Source: an uncultured Lachnospiraceae bacterium
GTDB taxonomy: Bacteria; Bacillota; Clostridia; Lachnospirales; Lachnospiraceae
Direction of reading: 5' to 3'
Assembly: GCA_900320325.1 (NCBI GenBank)
Contig: ONRU01000056.1
Coordinates: forward strand, 1-32,710
Length of the DNA stretch: 32,710 nucleotides
Below the pieces are notes generated by a model that worked only from the letters and a program-made list of their open reading frames with translations, was not told where the DNA came from and searched no databases. This document shows positions 1-9,100 of this stretch, one piece after another. Every line of letters starts with the position of its first letter. Position 1 is the first letter of the stretch. Position numbers and translations under genes: made by a program.

Positions 1-410
1 ACGGACAGAAGGTCCATGTGGATTATTACAAGATGCTGACAGACGGCTCCGGCATCAAGGAGAAGAACAAAGGCGGGACCTACACCCTGGATTTCTTCTC
101 GCCGGATCTCTTCCTGCCCAGAAGGGCCTGCCACAGAAATATCATGGGCCTGGATGTGGTCGCGGACGGTATGGTGGTCCGGGTGACCGGAAAATCCATC
201 CAGTCCGGCTACGCGAAATTCGGGCAGGCCGCGGTGAGTGAAAAAATGGCAATGAAACGCCTGAATACGGTCGTTTCCAGACTGACGCCCACCCGTGATG
301 AGAAGGGTAAGGCCAAAGATACCGCGGATCAGTATCTGACCGGTAAACCCATCTATTTCCAGCGCGGACCCAAAGACAGGGAAATCATCGCCATTTACAT
401 GGAGGAGTAA
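1..410 (+). CDS. C-terminal part of an unrecognised protein (5' truncated), upstream member of the tubulin-like operon
   Basis: The frame is open from base 3 and has no convincing start: the GTG at 18 lacks a ribosome site and the frame continues upstream of it. The gene therefore enters from outside the window. The visible 135 or so residues are basic and soluble, with no membrane segment. They include a beta-rich stretch (GLDVVADGMVVRVTGKS) and a tail ending in EIIAIYMEE. I do not recognise the family. It stops 66 nt before the tubulin-like gene, on the same strand and with no terminator between them, so it is probably co-transcribed. Its role in the tubulin-like system is inferred only from this position. 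Coding status is supported by the stop placement and by codon use like that of the following genes. Confidence 0.7.
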   Translation, partial: GQKVHVDYYKMLTDGSGIKEKNKGGTYTLDFFSPDLFLPRRACHRNIMGLDVVADGMVVRVTGKSIQSGYAKFGQAAVSEKMAMKRLNTVVSRLTPTRDEKGKAKDTADQYLTGKPIYFQRGPKDREIIAIYMEE

Positions 411-476
411 GGACAGAAGCCTGCGGACGGACCTTTTGACCGGCAGGATCAACTATATCAGAAAGGAATAAACGCT

Positions 477-3400
477 ATGGCAATGAACAGAGTACCGACC
501 CTTGTAGTCGGAATCGGAGGAATCGGCTCTCAGATCACAAGTGAACTCAGCAGGCTGCTGGGGCCGGAGGACAGGAAATATGTAGGCCTCGTATGTCTGG
601 ACACAAATGTCAGTGACCTGAATCGTCTCAAGGAATTCGATGTCAAATCCGTTCAGATCAGTGACGACCGTCTCGTAAAGGATTTCCTCAAGGACCACCA
701 TGAATATGAAAGGTGGTTCCCTGTCAATAAGTTCCTGGTCAACAGGGGCATGCTGCAGGGGGCCGGCCAGGTCCGTACCATTTCCAGGCTGGCTGCCATA
801 GCGGCGGAAAAGAACGGCAGTTTTAATGTGATCCGCAATGAGATCGACAGGATCCGGCAGATCCGGGACAACGGCAGTCCCGGCAACATGACGGTCATGG
901 TCGTCGGTTCCATTACCGGCGGCACCGGCGCCGGCATCTTTATCCAGCTGCCTTATTTTATCCGCCACGCCGTCAAAGAGATGGCCGGGATCGAGACCAT
1001 TGTCATCCGCGGTATGTTCATCGGTCCGGATATCACGGCCCGGGAGCAGCCTTCCCCGCTGAACGCGAAGGCGGTCCGGGTCAACGCCTATGCCTGCCTC
1101 AAGGAACTGAACGCCTTCTACCTGGCCCAGAGCGAGCCGGATAAGGACAACCTTCTGGAAATTGAATATTATGACAAGATCACCAAGAGTGAACGGGACA
1201 GAAAGGCCAGAGAGGCCCTGCAGTCCCGGCCCAGGCTGACCTCGGAGGATTTCTTCGGCGCGGATATGACCCGGATCGAGAATGACACAAAGATCATCGA
1301 AGGGGACAGCTCCAGCATTCCCTATGACTATCTGTATCTGATCGAAAGCAGCAGCGCGGAGGGCAGTATCGGCAACGCTTCGATCTCTTCCGTGATCCAA
1401 CAGGCCGCCCACATGGTATTCACGCTGATGTTTACGCCGGTACAGGACAACGCCCTGTCCGTGGAAGACAACATGGTCCTGGGGGCCATGGCTCATAACG
1501 GCATGAACCGCTACGCCAGTGCCGGCCTGACCCGGATGATCTATCCTTCAGATCTGGTCAAGGAATATGTGACCCTGCGCAGCATCAAGGACCTGATCGG
1601 CACGGAATGGCTGCTGATCGATCGTAAGTATGAAGACGCTGTCAAGCAGGCCCAGTCCCTGCAGCGTTCGGACGCTACAGTGGAGATCCCTACAGCGGAA
1701 AAGGAATTTCCCATCCTGTTCGAGGAAGAGACACGGCCGGGCGCGGGCGGCAAACTGGGACACCTGTTCAAGGACGCCTTCCTGGAAAATCCGGAGGATC
1801 ACAGCTATTATTCCAGGGCCAAAGGCTACGTGGGCCTGATCGAGGATATGGTGGATGATATCCTGCAGTCTGATGAGGTCGTGACAGCCGCTTCCGCCTG
1901 CGACCTGGAAGTCAACCGTATGAATAATCAGGATGACGCAAGATCCGCCATCAGCGCGGTGGAGACGGGACTGGAGGAATATGAGCGTCTGGCCAGGAGG
2001 CTGGCGGTATCTGCCCGTTTCCGGATTGCCAATGAAATGTTCCCGCCCAGCATGGATACCATGCGTATGAAGAAGGATTCCCGGGTCTGCATCTACAATC
2101 TGCTGGCCGGCGTTCATCCTGTCGCGGCCAGATATCTCCTTTACAGCCTGATCAACGAACTGAAAAGCAAGATCAGCGATCTGGAAGGCACCCTTACACT
2201 GGACTACGCGGCCTTTGATTTTGATCCCAAAACGGAAGGCACCCAGGGTGCCTCTGAGGCCCTGGACAATTTCATCATGAACAAAGGTCTGGGCGGCAGA
2301 CATCTGAAAAAGAACCTGAAATGGCTGTCCATTCAGCTGAACCAGGATTCCAAAAAACACAAGGAGCTGATCACAGACTATCTGCAGAACAGCCTGATCT
2401 TATCCACATGCCAGATCCTGGTCGACCGGGCCCGCAGCCTTGCCGTCATTTATGAGAACTTCTTCAAAACGATCGGCACCAGGATCAAGGACAACGCGGA
2501 CAGGATCACCGTGATCGAGAACAGTTACCGGGATAACCCGCTGGGTCAGAAGGGCATTTACTGCTCCAAAGAAGCCTTCCGGAATATTTACGCGGAATAC
2601 TGCCAGAGAGGGGAAGTCGCGATTCCCGAAGAGACAAAAACTGCCATCTTCATGGAGATTTTTGATATTCTGTGCGTAGACTTTGAAAACGCCGGAAGAG
2701 AACTGACCCAGGTGCAGAAAGAGCATGACGCCGGCGTCAAGGCCCGCAAGCTCAGCACCATTTTCACCACTGCCATTGAGGATACCATCCATACAGATGT
2801 GGTGAAGAACGCCTCCGATATCGTGGATCTCAACATCCTCCAGGCCCTGTCCAAACAGCTGACACTGGAAACAGGCCTGAGCGAAAGGAACAGCAGGGAT
2901 TTCGACAGGGAGCTCAGCGCCTATATTCGGTCCCAGATCTCCCAGGCCATGTTCATGGCCTCTCCCATGCTGGCTGTTGATACGTCGGCCAAAGAGGAGA
3001 ATACGGAGTCGGTCTATCTGGCCCTGCATCCGTCCTGTGCCAGACAGAAGAACGGACAGCCTGACCCGGGCGCGACCATGGAGGACTATATCGAACTGAA
3101 CAGCCCTTCCCTGGACGGCAAGCGGCCGACCATCCTGATGGATGAGGAGTTCAGCCCCAATGAGATCGTCTGCTTCAAGACCAAGTATATGTTCCTGATC
3201 GAGAAGCTGACCAAATATAAATATGATTCCGAGAACGCCAGAGCTTACAGGGAGCGGATCCATAACCTGAATATGACCCCTCAGGGAGCGGAAATGGCAG
3301 CGCAGAACAAGGTCGTCAATCCGCACCTGAACCGCTTCTGGCATGAAGAAGCCTATCTGCCGGATATTGATCCGGCCATCCGGGCCAGAAATGTCATGGA

Positions 3401-4106
3401 CCGCAAGAAAGCCTTTATCTACGGCCTGGGACTTGACCTGTTCCGGCGCAGCAGGGACGAAGACTTCGGCAGCAGGGTCGTATGGAACTTCCTGTACAAC
3501 AACCGCTGGATCACGATCTTTGCCAAAGGCAACCTGATCGGCAACAGCTATAATGATCTCTATGAATCTCTCCGCTTCAACGGCCGTGTCAAGGAACTGA
3601 TCCTGGAGAACGCCGCCCGTTATATGCAGCAGGAGAAGGGCTATTCCGACGCGGAAGAGATCATGGACCGCATGATGGATTATTATCTGATCGAAGATCT
3701 GACCCAGATCTCGCCGGAAAAGAAGAAAGCGGAAAAGGTCTTCCAGTCCGCCGGTGTCGATACCCTTTTCGGCAGCGATGACGACGGCACGGTCCCGGAG
3801 GATGGAGACAATGTGGACGCGGATGAGAATATCCTGGATATTCTGCTGAAGATGCGCCCCGGCATGGATAAAAATGAATGGCTTTCCCTGTTCACGGCAA
3901 TCCATGAAGTGCTGAATGATTTCCTGAACTATATGCTGGATGACAACCGGTCCAGAGTCAGGACAGCGGCCCTGGCCATCGTCAAGCAGATGTATGTCAA
4001 CAGTATACCGGGCAGAAAGCAGCTGGCGGGAGAACAGCTCTCCACCGCCGAGACCGCTGTCCGTGCCCAGGTCGATATTCTCCTGAACGAGATTAAGAAC
4101 AGCTGA
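477..4106 (+). CDS. Large tubulin/FtsZ-like GTPase (Tubulin_2-type), 1209 aa
   Basis: The N-terminus carries the nucleotide-binding landmarks of the tubulin/FtsZ superfamily. A glycine-rich loop LVVGIGGIGSQ (about residues 9-19) follows strand 1, a conserved acidic site LDTN lies near residue 42, and the tubulin signature GSITGGTGAG lies at 144-153 with GGTGAG at 148-153. Residues 174-210 (GMFIGPDIT and NAYACLKELNAFY) fit the helices that follow. The remaining 900 or so residues are mostly helical, charged and without membrane segments, far longer than FtsZ (about 350-400 aa), so this is a large divergent relative of the Pfam Tubulin_2 kind and not the division protein. Relatives of this type have been proposed to act in membrane remodelling with membrane partners, which fits the two membrane-protein genes that follow at 26 nt and 14 nt spacing. 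An AAAGGA ribosome site precedes ATG 477; a second ATG at 483 is possible. GTPase and polymer activity are inferred. Confidence 0.88.
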   Translation: MAMNRVPTLVVGIGGIGSQITSELSRLLGPEDRKYVGLVCLDTNVSDLNRLKEFDVKSVQISDDRLVKDFLKDHHEYERWFPVNKFLVNRGMLQGAGQVRTISRLAAIAAEKNGSFNVIRNEIDRIRQIRDNGSPGNMTVMVVGSITGGTGAGIFIQLPYFIRHAVKEMAGIETIVIRGMFIGPDITAREQPSPLNAKAVRVNAYACLKELNAFYLAQSEPDKDNLLEIEYYDKITKSERDRKAREALQSRPRLTSEDFFGADMTRIENDTKIIEGDSSSIPYDYLYLIESSSAEGSIGNASISSVIQQAAHMVFTLMFTPVQDNALSVEDNMVLGAMAHNGMNRYASAGLTRMIYPSDLVKEYVTLRSIKDLIGTEWLLIDRKYEDAVKQAQSLQRSDATVEIPTAEKEFPILFEEETRPGAGGKLGHLFKDAFLENPEDHSYYSRAKGYVGLIEDMVDDILQSDEVVTAASACDLEVNRMNNQDDARSAISAVETGLEEYERLARRLAVSARFRIANEMFPPSMDTMRMKKDSRVCIYNLLAGVHPVAARYLLYSLINELKSKISDLEGTLTLDYAAFDFDPKTEGTQGASEALDNFIMNKGLGGRHLKKNLKWLSIQLNQDSKKHKELITDYLQNSLILSTCQILVDRARSLAVIYENFFKTIGTRIKDNADRITVIENSYRDNPLGQKGIYCSKEAFRNIYAEYCQRGEVAIPEETKTAIFMEIFDILCVDFENAGRELTQVQKEHDAGVKARKLSTIFTTAIEDTIHTDVVKNASDIVDLNILQALSKQLTLETGLSERNSRDFDRELSAYIRSQISQAMFMASPMLAVDTSAKEENTESVYLALHPSCARQKNGQPDPGATMEDYIELNSPSLDGKRPTILMDEEFSPNEIVCFKTKYMFLIEKLTKYKYDSENARAYRERIHNLNMTPQGAEMAAQNKVVNPHLNRFWHEEAYLPDIDPAIRARNVMDRKKAFIYGLGLDLFRRSRDEDFGSRVVWNFLYNNRWITIFAKGNLIGNSYNDLYESLRFNGRVKELILENAARYMQQEKGYSDAEEIMDRMMDYYLIEDLTQISPEKKKAEKVFQSAGVDTLFGSDDDGTVPEDGDNVDADENILDILLKMRPGMDKNEWLSLFTAIHEVLNDFLNYMLDDNRSRVRTAALAIVKQMYVNSIPGRKQLAGEQLSTAETAVRAQVDILLNEIKNS

Positions 4107-4132
4107 CCGCGGATGGGAGAAAGGAGCCCCGC

Positions 4133-6166
4133 ATGGAACGATGTTTCAACTTTCTGGTCAATGTTGACCAGTGCCTGAATATGTCGAATTTCGATATGTT
4201 CTTTTATAAACTGCAAAGTTCCAGTCTTTTCCATCTGAATAATGTACAGTTCAACAGTGAGGACCCCGCGACCTCACTGTTGGGCGCCGCGCGGGATATC
4301 CGCATGCATCTCAACAAGTTTCCCTTCCAGATGAGCAGCTACCGGATCGTGGTGACCATGCGGCGCCCTCTGCCGGACGACAATACTGTTCCGGATTGGA
4401 AGGAGACCATGCTGTACCGGCTGCTCCGGGTCTACTATGCCCTGGAAGAGGCCAATATCTTTATCAATTCCAGGGAGCTGATGGACAGAACCCTGCACTT
4501 CATCATGCTTTACGATACAGATATGACTGTGGAGATCAAGGATTTCGGGACTTACGACATGCAGAACGACTTCCGGATCCTGCTGGGTACCCTGGGACTG
4601 GAAGACAGGCTGTATACGGATGACAAGGAATTTGTCGCCCTGCTCCGGGAAAAATACTCCAATATGCCGGAAGAGGACGAGATCCTGTCCAATGTCATCC
4701 ATGATTTCCTGGCACAGTTTGAAAAGGGCCTGACGGATACGGAAGAAGTCCTGGAACGGAACCGGAATATCCGGGAGACCTTTACTTCCGGCGGCGTCTA
4801 TATGGAGGACTGCCGCCTGATCCTGGAGGAGCATATCAAGGCCAAGATCGACCGCTACCTGGTGACAGAACGTCATATTGACAAGAACAACCGGGAAGAG
4901 AACCTGCTGGAGCTGCTGCGGGTGGTCGAGTATCTGAACCGGGATCTGTCAGACCGGGCCAATGTGGGCCAGGATACGGTGGCCCGGTCCCTGTACCAGC
5001 GCTGCTCGGATACATGGAAGCAGACGGTGGAGGACAGGACTTTCGCTTCGTCCTACGCCAGAAGGCTGCGTTTGTATGAGGCCAGGCTCCTGTCCCAGCA
5101 GAACAGCCTGGAACGGCCCTATGTGGACAGGCTGCAGGTCAGTAATCTGCCTAAAAGGAACAAGCCCGCCCCTGACGCGATCGATGTCCGGGACAGCAAT
5201 CTGAGTACGGATATGAATGACAGGTCCGGCAATGCCCTCAAAGACACATTGAAGGACTTCCGCCGTGTCAGGTGGGCTTCCCGCAAAAAGGACGCCTGGA
5301 CGGAGACGGTAGGCAGGATCAACAGGGCCGTGGAGACCATGAGCCGTGACCTGCACAATTACGCGTCCGAACTGAGCTCCATTTATTCAGGAACTCTGGA
5401 AGAACGCGGCAGTCAGTTCCGGATCCTGCGGCTGACCCATTATAAGGCGGACCGGCAGACAGCCAGAGAGGCAGCGGCCGTGGAACATGAAAGGGAGCTC
5501 CTGCTGACGGAACTGAAAGGTCCGACCATGAATCCATCCCTGCAGTTCCAGGACCAGCTCAATATGGAAAATGTGCTCCGGCAGACAGACCAGGACGTCA
5601 CCTTTTATACAGGCTGCATGAAGAAGATCCATTTCACAGCCTTCGCGGGATTTTTCCTGTCTGTCGCCCTGCTGACCCTGCTGCATTATTCCTTCCTGCA
5701 TACACCGGTATTCAGGGACAGCCAGAGAATCCTTGTATGGGTCATTTACTGTACCCTGATTCTGCTGTTCATGCTGGCCGCCTGGCGCAGGCCCTATCAT
5801 TACTACAACGGCAAGATCGAAAAATGTCTGAAAAAGCTGGAAGAAGCCATGGATACCTATATCTCCGGCTATTACGACAAGGCGAGGAACTTCCGCGCTT
5901 ATATCAATGAACTCAACCAGCTGGATGAATGCACCAGATATCTGCGGCTGCTGACGGAGACCAACAATGAGTCCATGCTGCAGGCCAGGCTTTATCTGTG
6001 GAATAAGGTACAGGTCCGGCTGCACCTGGAGAAACTGAGCTTTTTCAGGGGCCTGTTTGAGTACGGGCCTGTGGAGGCTTCCGGGGAAGATACCGGAGCG
6101 GCCTTTGAAACACCTGAATCCAGACTGGATCAGGATGTCATTCACAACCCTTTATTCTGGCCATAA
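4133..6166 (+). CDS. Unrecognised 677-aa protein with two membrane helices, partner of the tubulin-like GTPase
   Basis: I do not recognise the family. The N-terminal half (about residues 1-200) is a mixed alpha/beta soluble region beginning MERCFNFLVNVDQC. Residues 200-490 are strongly charged and look helical or coiled-coil (many Glu, Arg and Leu). Two hydrophobic helices follow near residues 503-523 (FTAFAGFFLSVALLTLLHYS) and 533-553 (ILVWVIYCTLILLFMLAAW). They are joined by a short loop, so both large soluble parts should lie on the same, probably cytoplasmic, side. The last 120 residues are again helical. GAAAGGAG precedes ATG 4133. The gene starts 26 nt after the tubulin-like gene and ends 14 nt before the next, so it belongs to one operon. 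A plausible role is to anchor the GTPase assembly to the membrane; that is inference from topology and context only. Confidence 0.85.
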   Translation: MERCFNFLVNVDQCLNMSNFDMFFYKLQSSSLFHLNNVQFNSEDPATSLLGAARDIRMHLNKFPFQMSSYRIVVTMRRPLPDDNTVPDWKETMLYRLLRVYYALEEANIFINSRELMDRTLHFIMLYDTDMTVEIKDFGTYDMQNDFRILLGTLGLEDRLYTDDKEFVALLREKYSNMPEEDEILSNVIHDFLAQFEKGLTDTEEVLERNRNIRETFTSGGVYMEDCRLILEEHIKAKIDRYLVTERHIDKNNREENLLELLRVVEYLNRDLSDRANVGQDTVARSLYQRCSDTWKQTVEDRTFASSYARRLRLYEARLLSQQNSLERPYVDRLQVSNLPKRNKPAPDAIDVRDSNLSTDMNDRSGNALKDTLKDFRRVRWASRKKDAWTETVGRINRAVETMSRDLHNYASELSSIYSGTLEERGSQFRILRLTHYKADRQTAREAAAVEHERELLLTELKGPTMNPSLQFQDQLNMENVLRQTDQDVTFYTGCMKKIHFTAFAGFFLSVALLTLLHYSFLHTPVFRDSQRILVWVIYCTLILLFMLAAWRRPYHYYNGKIEKCLKKLEEAMDTYISGYYDKARNFRAYINELNQLDECTRYLRLLTETNNESMLQARLYLWNKVQVRLHLEKLSFFRGLFEYGPVEASGEDTGAAFETPESRLDQDVIHNPLFWP

Positions 6167-6180
6167 GGAAGGAATCTGTT

Positions 6181-9100
6181 TTGAGCAACCTGCTATATTT
6201 TTTCATTTTCATGGTGCTGGCCGCGGTCCTGTTCTTCTGTCTGCACAGGCTGATTGTCGGGCTCAGCTACGAATATGATCAGCGGTATCTGCACTGCCGG
6301 TATCTGGCGGCGCTGGTCCTGTATACCTTTGTGTTCTGGAACGCCTATACCCTGATCTGGCCGGAGCTCCTGGTCGGATGGACCATCAACCGTCCCGGCC
6401 TGCAGGATTTCTGGGACATGATCCTGCCCCAGCGTATGTACAAGCTGGCCTTTTATGTGCTGATGGCGCTGGGCGTGAATCTGCTCTATCTGTGCTCAGT
6501 CATTGTGCTGCTGGCCCTGGTCCGTTTCTTTTTCCGTAAAAAACAGGATTTTATCGATCTGACGGAGATCTACGGCCCGGGCAGGCTCCTGCATCTGGCC
6601 TGGTATCCGGCCAACCGCTGCTATGAAAGAAATGAAGACGGCGATATTAAGATCACGGAGGAGGGCTTCAACTGCGGACTCTGGGCCGGCGGTCTGAAGA
6701 CCGCCTATCTTGTCATGTTCTCCCTGCTCTTCATCGCCGGCTATCTGGGCATTATTTTTCTGCCCAGGAGCAAACAGGATCTTTTCTATCTGATCGCCCT
6801 GAGCCTGTATATACTGCCGCTGGCGGGCTATCTGATCATTGAGCAGATCCAGTTCATGCTGCACGCGGATATTGAAGCGGAAGCGGGATCCTTTGCCGCG
6901 GAGGAAGTCGAGGAGATCCAGCTGGGCAATATTGACAACCTGGCGGCCATCTACCGGCACAGCTTCGAGAAGTCCGGCGCCCTGCTCTTTGACGGCAATA
7001 TGGATGAGGATGTCGTCGGCAATGTGGGCCTGAGCAGCAATGACCTGGGCAACCAGCAGCTGGCGGACTGCAGATATCCGGATATCCTTGCCATGCTGGA
7101 CCGGCAGCTGCGGGAATCAGGCGTACGGCAGAGCGACAATTTCCAGAATGCCCTGGTGGCCCTCCTGAATGGAGAATCCATCAATGTCCGGGATAATATC
7201 CGGGGCGAATTCATTTCCTACCTGGGGGTCTATCTTAATTTCAATCTTTCCCAGGGGAATAAGGCCGTGATCCTCTGCGAAGACAGAGATTCCGCCGCCA
7301 ATATGATCCGGTCCCTGAAGCAGAGCATGTCCCGGATCAACAGCATTTTCAGCGTATGGAAGATCTGCGGGATCGTGGAGGCGGATTCGGATGTGGAAAT
7401 GGACATTCTGGTCTGTTCCACCGATGATTTCCTGGATTTCCACATCACGGACAAAAGACGGAATTTCCTCTCTGATCTCTTCTGTGTATGTATCATGCGC
7501 GGCATGTCCATGTTTACCCAGGATCCGATCCGGGTAGCCAGATTATTCTCGGATATTGATAAGTCCAACCGGGATCTGCAGTATATCATGCTGTCGGATG
7601 TGGACAATGATGATCTGCGGACGGCCTGTGAATTCTATATCAACCGTGAAATGCTCCCCTTTAAGAATGACAGCGTCTCCTCCAATACCCGCGTCATGGT
7701 CTGGAAGCATGAATCCGCCCACCGCCTGCAGAAGTGGCTGGGACTGGGAGATGATCATTCCAGATATATGGGAACGGCCCTCCCGCTGGCTGTCGTTGGA
7801 ATCAAATATGACATGCCCCGGGTCAATATCGTCCAGGGACGCAGAAATGGCGTATATACCTTCCGGGATGCAACGGCCATGGATCTGATGGAAGTCGAGA
7901 AATATATGGGCAGCCGGATCAACCTGCGCAGTACGATCCGTTTCAATGAATATGAAATCCTGGAGGAATCCAATATATGTGAAGTCGTCGCTTATGATGA
8001 AGACTGCAACATGATGAATGTCCTCTGGCAGTGGGCCAAGTACGGCGGTACCATCGGGACCCTTCTCCATATCGTATCCCCTGCCTATATGCTGCGGGAG
8101 TTATTCACGGACAAATACCGCACGTATCTTCTGGGCGGCAGTCTGTTCGAGGCCTTTGTACCCTTCCATCAGGCCCTGCGGACCAGCCAGATGGCGGTCA
8201 TGCTGATGGAGCTGTGCGACAACGGCGTTACGGAAGAGTATCTGATGAGCAAGAACGAAGAGTTCGGCTGGGGCTGTCAGGATATACTGAGCCTGCTGGC
8301 AGATATTCTGGAAAATGTCATCCGCTCGGAAGAGGTCCACAGCGTTATGGAAAGCTTCCAGTTCCGGGAAGAGCGTGCTTTTGTACCGGAGGAAGGCGGT
8401 TTTGTCCGCAGTACACGGATCACCCTGACGGACGAGCATATCCGGGCCAGAATGCTGGATAAGATATCCTACGCGGTCCTGCAGGAGCGGGGAGAGCAGG
8501 AGAGGAAGATCCCTGTCCTGAAAGGCAACCTCCTCAATTATTATCTGCGTGATCAGTATATCTCTGTCGACGGTTATCTGAATTACGTCTGCGACGTCAG
8601 GAACGGCAAGATCATTGTAGAACAGCGCATGCCCCGGGATCTGCCGGATTACTATACCATGTGTGATTACGAGATCAGCATCAGGGCGCTGGAAGACGCC
8701 TGCAATGATACAGAGACCCTGGACTGGGATCTGTTCCGGGGGAATGTCCGCAAGAATATTTATGGATACTGGTCCTCCAACAACGGTATGGAATTTATCG
8801 GCACCGGCAAAGGAAGGATCAACAATCTCTGTGATAAGGCCGGACAGCCTGTCAGTGTTACTTTTGAAGACACGGCGATCCTGCGCCTGCGGATTAAGGC
8901 GGAGATCCTGCACGGCTGGGGCCTTGAGACTTCCAGGCTGGCAGTACTCATGATGAATGAGATCTTCAAGACCCTGTTCCCCAGGAACTATCAGAATATC
9001 TGCGCGGTGATGGCAGACAGTCCGGAACGGGATTTCTGGGAAAAGATCCTCAAGGACAGAGAGAAAGATCCCAGAGACGCCCTGCAGAGCGTGGTCCCCT

